From: JBOGZI01 sp050697275
GTDB lineage: Bacteria; Actinomycetota; Thermoleophilia; Solirubrobacterales; 70-9
DNA: 5,235 bases
Direction of reading: 5' to 3'
Assembly: GCA_050697275.1 (NCBI GenBank)
Contig: JBOGZI010000278.1
Location: 1 to 5,235 of the forward strand
Each line of letters begins with the position of its first letter. Position 1 is the first letter of the stretch. Below are positions 1-5,235 of the stretch, piece after piece. The position numbers and the translations under genes were made by a program. The notes under the pieces were generated by a model, which was not told the origin of the DNA, did not search any database, and saw only the letters and a program-made list of their open reading frames with translations.

Positions 1-131
1 CCCGCCAGGCGCTCCGCCCCCGCCGCGGCGAGGGCATCCGCGAGGCGGCCGAGGAGCTCAACCGCGCCGGGAGCTGTGCGGAGACGACGCCCGCGGGGAC
101 GGAGCGGCATCGCCCGACTGAGCTCCGATAA
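1..131 (+). CDS. 3' end of an unrecognised protein (partial, 5' end outside window)
   Basis: An open frame (third frame of the window) enters from the left edge and ends at TAA 129-131, giving about 42 C-terminal residues. It starts RQALRPRRGEGIREAAEEL and ends HRPTELR. Nearly every codon in the first half ends in G or C, and this bias is stronger than in the other two forward frames, which supports real coding. The stretch GEGIREAAEELNRAG looks like a charged terminal helix and is followed by a polar tail. The stop lies 9 bp before the ATG of the glycosyltransferase, so the two are probably co-transcribed. The fragment is too short to name a family. By context it could be another polysaccharide-biosynthesis enzyme, but nothing in the residues shows this. 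Confidence 0.5.
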   Translation, partial: RQALRPRRGEGIREAAEELNRAGSCAETTPAGTERHRPTELR

Positions 132-140
132 TCCGCGCCG

Positions 141-1175
141 ATGCGGATCCTGCTCGTCACCCAGATGTGGCCCTCGCCGGAGGAGCCGGATCTCGGCAGC
201 TTCCTGGTCCCGATCCGCGGGGCGCTGGCGGAGCAGGGGCACGAGGTCGAGGTCGCGGCGATCAGCCGGCGCGGCGGCGCCCAGACCAAGTACCTGCGCC
301 TGATCCGCGAGGCGGTCGCCGCCGGCCGCCGCAACCGGCCCGACGTGGTCTTCGCCCACTTCCTCTTCCCGGCGGGCTATGCGGGAGCCCGGGCGGCACG
401 CGCGGCCAAGGCCCCGCTGGTGGTCATGGCGCACGGCCAGGACGTCGCCAACCTGGGACGGATCCCGGGCGTGACCGCGATCACCCGGCACGTCGTGAAG
501 CGCTCGGCCGCCGTGATCGCCAACTCCCGCTGGCTCGCCGGTCGCCTCGCCGAGCGGATTCCCGCGGCGGGTGAGAGGACAACGATCGCCGACTGCGGGG
601 TGGACCTGGAGGCCTTCTCCCCCCGCGACGCCGGCCCGGCGCGCCGGCAGCTCGGCTGGGAGGGCGATGGGCCCGCCTTCCTCTGCGTCGGCTCGCTGAT
701 CGAGCGCAAGAACGTGGTCAGGCTGGCCGACGCCTTCGAGTCGCTGGGGCACGGGCGGCTCGCCTTCGTCGGGGACGGGCCGCTCCGACCCACCCTGGAG
801 AGGCGCAGGGACGTGCGCGTGGTCGGGCGCATCCCCCAGGCAGGCGTGCCCGACTGGATCGCCGCCTGCGACGTCCTCTGCCAGCCGTCGCTGGTCGAGC
901 CCTTCGGCCAGGCGGCGCTGGAGGCGATGGCGATGGAGCGCGGCGTGGTCGCGACCACGGTCGGCGGCCCGCCCGAGTTCGTCACCCCGGAGGCCGGCGT
1001 CCTGGTCGATCCGGAGGACACCGCCGCGCTCGCCGGGGCGCTTCGGCAAGCCGCCGAGCTGCCCAGCCCGAACCCGGCGGCCCGCCAGGCGGCCGCCGAG
1101 CACGACGTCCGCAAGCAGGCGGCGAAGATGGCCGCGGTGCTGGAGCGGGCGATCAGTCAGGCCAAGCGGGACTGA
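141..1175 (+). CDS. Glycosyltransferase family 4 (GT-B fold, group 1)
   Basis: This is a retaining, nucleotide-sugar-dependent glycosyltransferase of 344 residues, a little shorter than many GT4 enzymes but with both GT-B lobes complete. The N-terminal acceptor lobe opens with the usual first beta strand (MRILLVTQMWPSP) and carries AHGQD at 97-101 and ANSRWLAGRL at 127-136. The linker has the family signature GVDLEAFSP at 153-161. The C-terminal donor lobe has VGSLIERKN at 183-191, VGDGPL at 210-215, and the E-x7-E motif as E253 and E261 in EPFGQAALE. VGGPPEFV at 274-281 then precedes a terminal helix. There is no signal peptide or membrane segment, so it should act in the cytoplasm or at the inner membrane face. 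It probably adds a sugar to a lipid-linked intermediate of the polysaccharide whose flippase and polymerase lie opposite. Donor and acceptor cannot be read from the sequence. The ATG at 141 is chosen because it gives the canonical N-terminal strand. No good Shine-Dalgarno precedes it, and the upstream stop 9 bp away allows translation by reinitiation. Confidence 0.93.
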   Translation: MRILLVTQMWPSPEEPDLGSFLVPIRGALAEQGHEVEVAAISRRGGAQTKYLRLIREAVAAGRRNRPDVVFAHFLFPAGYAGARAARAAKAPLVVMAHGQDVANLGRIPGVTAITRHVVKRSAAVIANSRWLAGRLAERIPAAGERTTIADCGVDLEAFSPRDAGPARRQLGWEGDGPAFLCVGSLIERKNVVRLADAFESLGHGRLAFVGDGPLRPTLERRRDVRVVGRIPQAGVPDWIAACDVLCQPSLVEPFGQAALEAMAMERGVVATTVGGPPEFVTPEAGVLVDPEDTAALAGALRQAAELPSPNPAARQAAAEHDVRKQAAKMAAVLERAISQAKRD

Positions 1176-1200
1176 GCGCTGGTGACGTTCCCTTCTCCGA

Positions 1201-2730
1201 TCAGAAGCGCGCGTCCTCGTCGCGCTGCTCGGCCTCGAGGGTCTCCTGGCCTCGCGCCGGGCGCGCCGGCAGGCTCTGCAGGCGCTCCAGGATCGCACGG
1301 GGCGTGAGCCAGCGCCCTGCCGCGCGGCGCTCCTCGTCGCTGAGGAAGCCGGTGGCGACCAGCAGCACCGGGTAGGCGAGCCAGACCGCGGTGCGCGCAG
1401 CAAGGCCGCCGAGGCCGTCGGTTGGCAGCAGCAGCTCGCCGGCCGCGACCAGCAGCACCGCGAGGGCGGCGACCTGGCCCAGCCGCAGCCACTCATAGGG
1501 GACGTGGAAGAGGCGCTGGGTGAAGACGTACATCAGGACGAGCACCACCGCGTAGGAGGCGACCAGGGCGATACCCGCCCCGACGATCCCGAACTCGGGG
1601 ATCAGGGCGAGGTTGAGCCCGATGTTCGCCAGGGTCCCGGCGGCGGTGGCCGGGAAGTTGAACTCGGTCCGACCGGTGCGGCCGAGCACCACGACCAGCA
1701 CGAGATAGAGCGCGTAGAGCATCACCCCGGTCGAGACCAGGCCGACGGCCTCAAAGGATTCGAAGAACTCCGGGGCGGCCAGGGTGCGGACGATCCAGCG
1801 CGAGAGCAGCCACATCCCGGTGACGAAGAAGGTGCAGACGGCGACGAACCAGGTGACGATCACCGCGTAGGCGCGGCGCGCCTCCTCGTCGTCCTCGATC
1901 GAGTAGGCGAGCGGCGGCCAAGCGAGCTGGAAGCCCTTGACCAGCACGTTGACCGCCTGGGCGAACTTGACCGAGAGGCTGTAGAGCCCGGCGTCGGCGA
2001 GCCCGGCGAGCCGCACCAGGAGCAGGCGGTCGATGAAGTTGAGCGAGTAGAGCGAGAGCTCGGCCGGCATCGTCGGCAGCCCGAAGCGGGTGAGGCGGCG
2101 CAGCAGCGGGAAGTCGGGGATCAGCGCGAGCCGGCGCCGGTGTGCGATCAGCAGACCCGCCAGGAAGACCGCGCCGGTCGCGTACTGGCCGAGCAGCAGG
2201 CCCTCCGCGCCCTCGCGCTCGAAGACGACCAGCCAGACCGTCGCCGGGATGGTCACCAGCACGTTGGAGACCGTGAAGACGAGGAAGGCCTTGGCGCGCT
2301 CGTCGAGGCGGAAGAGCGCGAGCAGGAACTCATACATGGTGAAGACCCAGAGCCCGAAGAGCGCGATCCGGACCAGGCCCGGATCCGAGCGGTCCAGCAG
2401 CAGCTGCGAGATCGGCTCGGCGAGCGGCAGCGCGATCGCCAGCCCCGCCGTCGCCGTCCAGAACAGCGACGCGAACGACGTCTTGACGACCTGGTCGGGA
2501 TCCTCGTCGCGCTCGTAGTAGAAGCGCAGCAGCGCCTCGATGACCCCGAGCCGGATCACGATGCTGGCCGCGATCACGCCGGTCAGCAGCACCTCGGCTG
2601 CGCCGTAGTCGGAGGGCGACAGATACCGCGTGTAGAGCGGCAGCAGCGCGACCGCGATCAGCTTCGAGATCACGCTGGAGGCGGTGTAGGCCGCCCCCGT
2701 GGTCGCCAGCCGCCGCAGGTATCCGGTCAT
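1201..2730 (-). CDS. Wzx-like polysaccharide flippase (MOP superfamily)
   Basis: This is a polytopic membrane protein of 509 residues, within the usual range for Wzx/RfbX-type lipid-linked oligosaccharide flippases. About 14 hydrophobic segments can be picked out by eye. The N-terminal block has the family pattern LLPLYTRYLSPSDYGAAEV at about 29-47. The middle repeat is FGLPTMPAELSLYSLNFIDR at 216-235, followed by AGLYSLSVKFAQ at 247-258. The C-terminal half has NIGLNLALIPEFGIVGAGIA at 369-388, typical of the Polysacc_synt_C region. The protein should move undecaprenyl-linked repeat units across the cytoplasmic membrane. After the last membrane segment (about 443-463) there is a hydrophilic, probably cytoplasmic tail of about 45 residues, rich in Arg and Glu. 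The ATG directly abuts the TAG of the polymerase gene upstream, so it is the last gene of the minus-strand operon visible here. A general MOP-family exporter of teichuronic or other glycans is a possible alternative. The family is secure and the substrate is not known. Confidence 0.92.
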   Translation of the reverse strand: MTGYLRRLATTGAAYTASSVISKLIAVALLPLYTRYLSPSDYGAAEVLLTGVIAASIVIRLGVIEALLRFYYERDEDPDQVVKTSFASLFWTATAGLAIALPLAEPISQLLLDRSDPGLVRIALFGLWVFTMYEFLLALFRLDERAKAFLVFTVSNVLVTIPATVWLVVFEREGAEGLLLGQYATGAVFLAGLLIAHRRRLALIPDFPLLRRLTRFGLPTMPAELSLYSLNFIDRLLLVRLAGLADAGLYSLSVKFAQAVNVLVKGFQLAWPPLAYSIEDDEEARRAYAVIVTWFVAVCTFFVTGMWLLSRWIVRTLAAPEFFESFEAVGLVSTGVMLYALYLVLVVVLGRTGRTEFNFPATAAGTLANIGLNLALIPEFGIVGAGIALVASYAVVLVLMYVFTQRLFHVPYEWLRLGQVAALAVLLVAAGELLLPTDGLGGLAARTAVWLAYPVLLVATGFLSDEERRAAGRWLTPRAILERLQSLPARPARGQETLEAEQRDEDARF

Positions 2731-4242
2731 CTAGCGACCCTGGCTGGTGAGCGCGGCGCCGGCCGCGAGCAGCGCCCAGCTGAGCGGATCGGTGAGATAG
2801 CCGGCGTAGCCGATCGTGTGGACGAGCAGCGCGCAGAAGGCGGCGGCGACCGCCACCCTGGCGGGGGCCAGCGCCCGGCCGGCCGGGCCCCTGCTCGGCG
2901 CATCGAGGGGCGCCCCGAGCCCCGGGGCGAGCGCGCGCATCCCGGAGAGCAGCGACCACAGCGCCACCGCGATCAGGCCCGCGTAGACGAGCAGGCCGAC
3001 GGCCCCCTGCTCGGCGGCGACCGTGACCGGCTCGTTGTGCGAGCTGGTCGCCTCGCTCTGCTTGATGCCCTCGGCCTCGGCGAACTCCCGCGAGAACGAG
3101 GCCGAGCCGTATCCGTACAGGGGCCGCTCGCGGGCCAGCTCGAGACCACCCGAGACCAGGGTGGAGCGGCCCTCGGTGACCTGCCGGGCGGACTGATCGG
3201 AGGTGTCGCCCACCACCAGCACGCCCGCGACGGTGATCGCCGCGACCACGGGGGCGACGATCGCGGTCCAGCGGAGGCTCCAGCGCAGCGCGCCGACCAC
3301 GGTCAGCCCGGCGAGCAGCGAGATGAAGCTGGTCTGCGAGAAGGCGGTGAGCAGTCCGGCGAAGGCGACCGCCACCCCGATCGCGAGCACCGCGGCCCGG
3401 CGCCTCTCGTCGATCCAGGCCAGGGCGACGACCGCGATCACGATCGCCACCGCCAGGAAGCGGCCGAAGATGTTCGGGTCCCAGAAGAGCGAGTTGACCC
3501 GGAAGTAGAAGTGGAAGTCGTTTGACAGCTCGAGCGCCGGGTTCCAGAAGATCTCGCCCGCGATGTGCTGCCCGATCCCGATCAGGGCGAACAGGCAGGC
3601 CTCGGCGAGCACCACCCCGAGGCAGAGCGCGAGCAGGCGGGCCGTCCAGCGCACCTCGGCCAGCAGGCAGAACATGACCGCGAAGGGGACGAGGAAGAAA
3701 CCGACGTTGCGGGCGGCGAACGGCACGTCGCTGGAGTAGGAGGCCTGGAGCGCGTAGAGGCCGACCGCCGCGACCAGCGCCAGGAGCAGGGGCCGGGGCG
3801 CCTGGAGCCCTCCCGCCCCCACGCCCGCCTCGGCGTCGTCCTCGCGCCCGACCGCAGCGGCCGCCGCCCCCAGGGTCCCGGCGCCGATCACCAGATAGAG
3901 GGGTACGAGCAGGTTGGCGTCGTCCGACCCGCCGACGTCGATCGGGATCCGGAAGGGAAGCGCCGCGACGAGCAGCAGCGGCAGGAGCAGCGGCCAGCGC
4001 AGCAGGGCCGCGGCCAGTGCGGCCAGCGCCAGCGCCGCCCCGAGCGCCACGGCGGCGAACAGGGCGGGGCGGTCGCGCAGGGGCTCGAGCTCGTCCCAGC
4101 CCTGCCCGGTGACCAGCGCCAGCGCCATCGCCATCGCGACCACCATCGCGGCGGCGCGCAGGCGGCGGTCCCGGGCAAGCAGCGCCGCCGCGGCCGTCCC
4201 GGCCGCCGCGATACAGCCGAGCACTTCGAGGGTCTCGCTCAC
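2731..4242 (-). CDS. O-antigen ligase / Wzy-type polymerase-like membrane protein
   Basis: This is a polytopic protein of 503 residues with more than a dozen hydrophobic segments, in the size range of Wzy polymerases and WaaL-type ligases. Diagnostic features of the Wzy_C (O-antigen ligase) family are visible. RVNSLFWDPNIFGRFLA at 248-264 corresponds to the conserved R-x-x-S-x-F-x-(D/N)-P-N region. LLTAFSQTSFISLLAGL at 297-313 is the following helix. A large soluble loop from about 346 to 405 contains EGRSTLVSGGLELARERPLYGYG (357-379) and ends in SHNEP at 401-405, followed by AEQGAVGLLVYAGL. In this family the loop faces outside and carries the catalytic residues, joining undecaprenyl-linked glycan units or transferring them to an acceptor. 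The GTG at 4242-4240 is chosen over farther upstream codons for three reasons. It follows GAAGAG with 5-nt spacing, it overlaps the preceding stop as GTGA, and the extra upstream residues are an Arg/Gly-rich shadow of the previous gene. Sequence alone does not decide between polymerase and ligase. The adjacent flippase favours polymerase. Confidence 0.88.
   Translation of the reverse strand: MSETLEVLGCIAAAGTAAAALLARDRRLRAAAMVVAMAMALALVTGQGWDELEPLRDRPALFAAVALGAALALAALAAALLRWPLLLPLLLVAALPFRIPIDVGGSDDANLLVPLYLVIGAGTLGAAAAAVGREDDAEAGVGAGGLQAPRPLLLALVAAVGLYALQASYSSDVPFAARNVGFFLVPFAVMFCLLAEVRWTARLLALCLGVVLAEACLFALIGIGQHIAGEIFWNPALELSNDFHFYFRVNSLFWDPNIFGRFLAVAIVIAVVALAWIDERRRAAVLAIGVAVAFAGLLTAFSQTSFISLLAGLTVVGALRWSLRWTAIVAPVVAAITVAGVLVVGDTSDQSARQVTEGRSTLVSGGLELARERPLYGYGSASFSREFAEAEGIKQSEATSSHNEPVTVAAEQGAVGLLVYAGLIAVALWSLLSGMRALAPGLGAPLDAPSRGPAGRALAPARVAVAAAFCALLVHTIGYAGYLTDPLSWALLAAGAALTSQGR
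2738..2741 (-). promoter_or_regulatory. Shine-Dalgarno for the flippase gene
   Basis: On the minus strand AGGG lies 7 nt before the ATG at 2730, inside the last codons of the polymerase gene. It supports that ATG as the start even though the stop and start codons abut (TAGATG). Confidence 0.5.
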
Positions 4243-4625
4243 CGGGGCTCTTCGACCCGGAGCCGCTCGCCGGAGGTGGCGACCCGGTCGGCGTCGTCGA
4301 GGGTCAGCCGCAGGCGGTAGCGGCCCGGCGCCACCGCCACGCCGGCGCCTTCCAGCCCGTCCCAGTCGTAGCAATGGGGCTCGCCGCCGTCGAGCCGGGC
4401 CGCGGTCGCGAAGTTGCGGATCACGTCGCCGTCGGCGTCGACCAGGTCGACGCCGACCGTGTCATCGCGGGTGAGGAAGAAGCAGACCCGGTAGCGACCG
4501 GGCTTGGTCTTCATCCTGATGTTGCTGGCGACCGGCCCATCGCTCCTGGAGCTCTGGGTCACGACCATCGCCGCGACCGTCCCCGTGACGAGCGCGACCA
4601 CTACCACAGCGGCGAGCGGCGCCAC
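4239..4625 (-). CDS. Small membrane-anchored FlgD-like Ig-fold protein
   Basis: This is a protein of 128 residues with one N-terminal hydrophobic segment (about 3-22, very rich in Ala and Val). It is best read as a signal anchor and is followed by a single extracytoplasmic beta domain. The domain fits the FlgD Ig-like pattern: a strand with VGVDLVDADGDVIRNF at 57-72, then YDWDG at 86-90, a turn with GAGVAVAPGRYRLRLTL at 93-109, and a short tail. In this family the V-x-D-x-x-G-x-V-R, WDG and PG-x-Y elements are the recurring landmarks. Here the domain stands alone, although it usually occurs attached to larger secreted proteins. PGRYR appears twice, at 42-46 and 100-104. Cys48 and Cys85 could form a disulfide outside the membrane. 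The GTG start has only a weak AGG 6 nt upstream and lies 17 bp after the LytR_C gene. The stop overlaps the polymerase start. It is probably a structural or accessory partner of the polysaccharide machinery, with no enzymatic residues visible. Confidence 0.75.
   Translation of the reverse strand: MAPLAAVVVVALVTGTVAAMVVTQSSRSDGPVASNIRMKTKPGRYRVCFFLTRDDTVGVDLVDADGDVIRNFATAARLDGGEPHCYDWDGLEGAGVAVAPGRYRLRLTLDDADRVATSGERLRVEEPR
4248..4253 (-). promoter_or_regulatory. Shine-Dalgarno deciding the GTG start of the polymerase gene
   Basis: On the minus strand GAAGAG ends 5 nt before the GTG at 4242. It lies within the final codons of the Ig-fold protein. Together with the 4-bp GTGA overlap it fixes the polymerase start about 44 codons inside the longest possible frame. 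Confidence 0.5.
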
Positions 4626-4642
4626 GGATCGCCTGGCTGGGG

Positions 4643-5235
4643 TCAGATCCCTTCGACCCCGGAGGTCGTGTCCGTGCCCTCGGTCGAGTCGGTCGAGTCG
4701 GTCGCTCCGCCGGCCTTGTCCTCGCCCAGCACGACGACCACTGCCGCTCCCTCCGCGACCCCGCGGATCTCGGTGGAGAGGGGCTCGGTGGCCTGGATGC
4801 CGACCCTGCTTCCAACCTGCCGTGCCGTCTCCTCGGCCCCGGTGTCGAACATCACGACGCTCTCCTCGAATGGAGTGTCCGTGTTGCTGACCGGGCCGAC
4901 CTCGAAGTCGGCCGGCTTCAGCAGCTTCGCGAACTCGGCGGCGAGGCCCGGTTCGGCGGTGCTGTTCAGCACCGCCACCTTGGTCCGGGGTGCCTGCGAC
5001 CTCTGAGCCCCTTCGCCGTCCCCTTCGCCGCCGCCGATCAACCGGGTGGCGCCGAAGGCGACCCCGGCGACCAGGATCAGCGCTCCGACGACGATCACCG
5101 CGGTCGAGCGCCCGTTGGAGAGCCAGGCCGGCCGGCCGGCCCCCGGGGCCTGTCGCCGCTGCTGGAAGCGCTGGCGCCGCTCCGCCGCCTGGCGGGCGAG
5201 CTCGGCGCGCCGGAAGGCCTCGCGCTCGTCCGGGG
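4643..5235 (-). CDS. Membrane-anchored LytR_C-domain protein (partial, 5' end outside window)
   Basis: The frame stays open to the right edge, with no ATG, GTG or TTG in frame upstream of the GTG at 5098. The 196 residues seen are therefore the C-terminal part, and the true start lies beyond the window. Starting at 5098 would cut off the cytoplasmic part. In the visible fragment, residues 1-43 are highly charged and basic (Arg, Gln and Glu in a likely helix or coiled coil, then a Pro/Gly linker ending WLSNGR). About 44-62 is a membrane helix. 66-84 is a Gly/Ser linker. 85-170 is a LytR_C domain with KVAVLNSTAEPGLAAEFAKL at its start and GAAVVVVLGED at its end. A Thr/Asp/Ser-rich tail (about 171-196) closes the protein. 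The topology is cytoplasmic N-terminus and external C-terminus. LytR_C is usually found at the end of LytR-CpsA-Psr (LCP) ligases, which attach glycans to peptidoglycan. No LCP catalytic domain lies between the membrane helix and LytR_C, so this is a stand-alone form with unknown role, probably in envelope glycan assembly. Confidence 0.82.
   Translation of the reverse strand, partial: PDEREAFRRAELARQAAERRQRFQQRRQAPGAGRPAWLSNGRSTAVIVVGALILVAGVAFGATRLIGGGEGDGEGAQRSQAPRTKVAVLNSTAEPGLAAEFAKLLKPADFEVGPVSNTDTPFEESVVMFDTGAEETARQVGSRVGIQATEPLSTEIRGVAEGAAVVVVLGEDKAGGATDSTDSTEGTDTTSGVEGI
4682..4704. repeat. Short 9-bp tandem repeat (2.6 copies) in the LytR_C protein tail
   Basis: The unit ggtcgagtc occurs twice in direct succession (4682-4690 and 4691-4699), followed by a partial copy ggtcg. 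The 9-bp period keeps frame and encodes repeated Thr-Asp-Ser on the minus strand (TDSTDSTEGTD) in the low-complexity C-terminal tail of the LytR_C protein. Slippage here would lengthen or shorten the tail by three residues without breaking the frame. Confidence 0.7.

Noticed and set aside
377..1114. A 245-codon minus-strand frame inside the glycosyltransferase gene
   Set aside because: Ser/Arg/Ala-rich shadow of a gene with all GT4 motifs on the plus strand.
1175..1210. Possible hairpin between agcgct (1175-1180) and agcgc (1206-1210) as a terminator
   Set aside because: Only 5 bp of pairing with a loop of about 25 nt and no T-run. The right arm lies inside the flippase coding sequence, and agcgct is itself palindromic.
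1504..3525. A 673-codon open frame on the plus strand, opposite the flippase and polymerase genes
   Set aside because: The product is a monotonous mix of Arg, Glu, Asp, Gln, Gly and His with no domain pattern, and it spans the junction of two clear membrane-protein genes. High-GC third-position bias on the coding strand suppresses stops in one antisense frame, which explains it.
3565..4320. A 251-codon plus-strand frame opposite the N-terminal part of the polymerase
   Set aside because: It has the same Arg/Gln/Glu/Gly-rich composition as the longer antisense frame and no recognisable motifs. The opposite strand encodes convincing membrane helices.
4243..4374. Upstream extension of the polymerase to the first possible start at 4374
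   Set aside because: It would overlap the Ig-fold gene by about 130 bp and add an Arg/Gly-rich stretch unlike a membrane-protein N-terminus. The GTG at 4242 has a Shine-Dalgarno and a GTGA overlap.
5096..5098. GTG at 5098 as the start of the LytR_C protein
   Set aside because: The frame continues open to the window edge with good codon bias and encodes a plausible basic cytoplasmic segment before the membrane helix, so the start is outside the window.
5126..5141. Perfect (ggcc)x4 palindromic run
   Set aside because: It lies in coding sequence for the Pro/Gly/Ala/Arg linker of the LytR_C protein and is the kind of simple run expected at this GC content. There is no sign of a regulatory site.

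Overview
The window looks like high-GC chromosomal DNA from an actinobacterium. The evidence is a strong G/C bias at third codon positions, frequent GTG starts, long spurious antisense reading frames of the kind high GC produces, and a LytR_C-type envelope protein. The combination of a LytR_C protein, a FlgD-type Ig fold and Wzy/Wzx-like genes would fit the Thermoleophilia (Solirubrobacterales and relatives). That placement is an inference from general family knowledge and was not tested.

Layout: the plus strand on the left carries the 3' end of an unrecognised gene (to 131). It is followed 9 bp later by a complete family-4 (GT-B fold) glycosyltransferase (141-1175). After a 25-bp convergent gap, the rest of the window is one tightly packed minus-strand operon, read from right to left. 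Its genes are a single-pass membrane protein with a LytR_C domain (5235 to 4643, 5' end outside the window), a small membrane-anchored FlgD-like Ig-fold protein (4625 to 4239), a Wzy/O-antigen-ligase-like polytopic protein (4242 to 2731, GTG start) and a Wzx/MOP-type polysaccharide flippase (2730 to 1201). The junctions are a 17-bp gap, a 4-bp GTGA stop/start overlap, and a stop codon directly abutting an ATG. This suggests co-transcription and, at the last two junctions, translational coupling.

Together the genes form part of a surface-polysaccharide locus. The glycosyltransferase would help build the lipid-linked repeat unit on the cytoplasmic face, the Wzx-like protein would flip it, and the Wzy-like protein would polymerise or ligate it outside. 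The two small anchored proteins, with extracytoplasmic LytR_C and Ig-fold domains, are less understood partners that may act in attachment, scaffolding or chain control. No RNA genes, mobile elements, CRISPR arrays, promoters or convincing terminators were found. No gene-free stretch exceeds 25 bp. The most interesting point is the coupling of the small Ig-fold protein and the LCP-less LytR_C protein to the polymerase/flippase pair. I see no clearly novel system.
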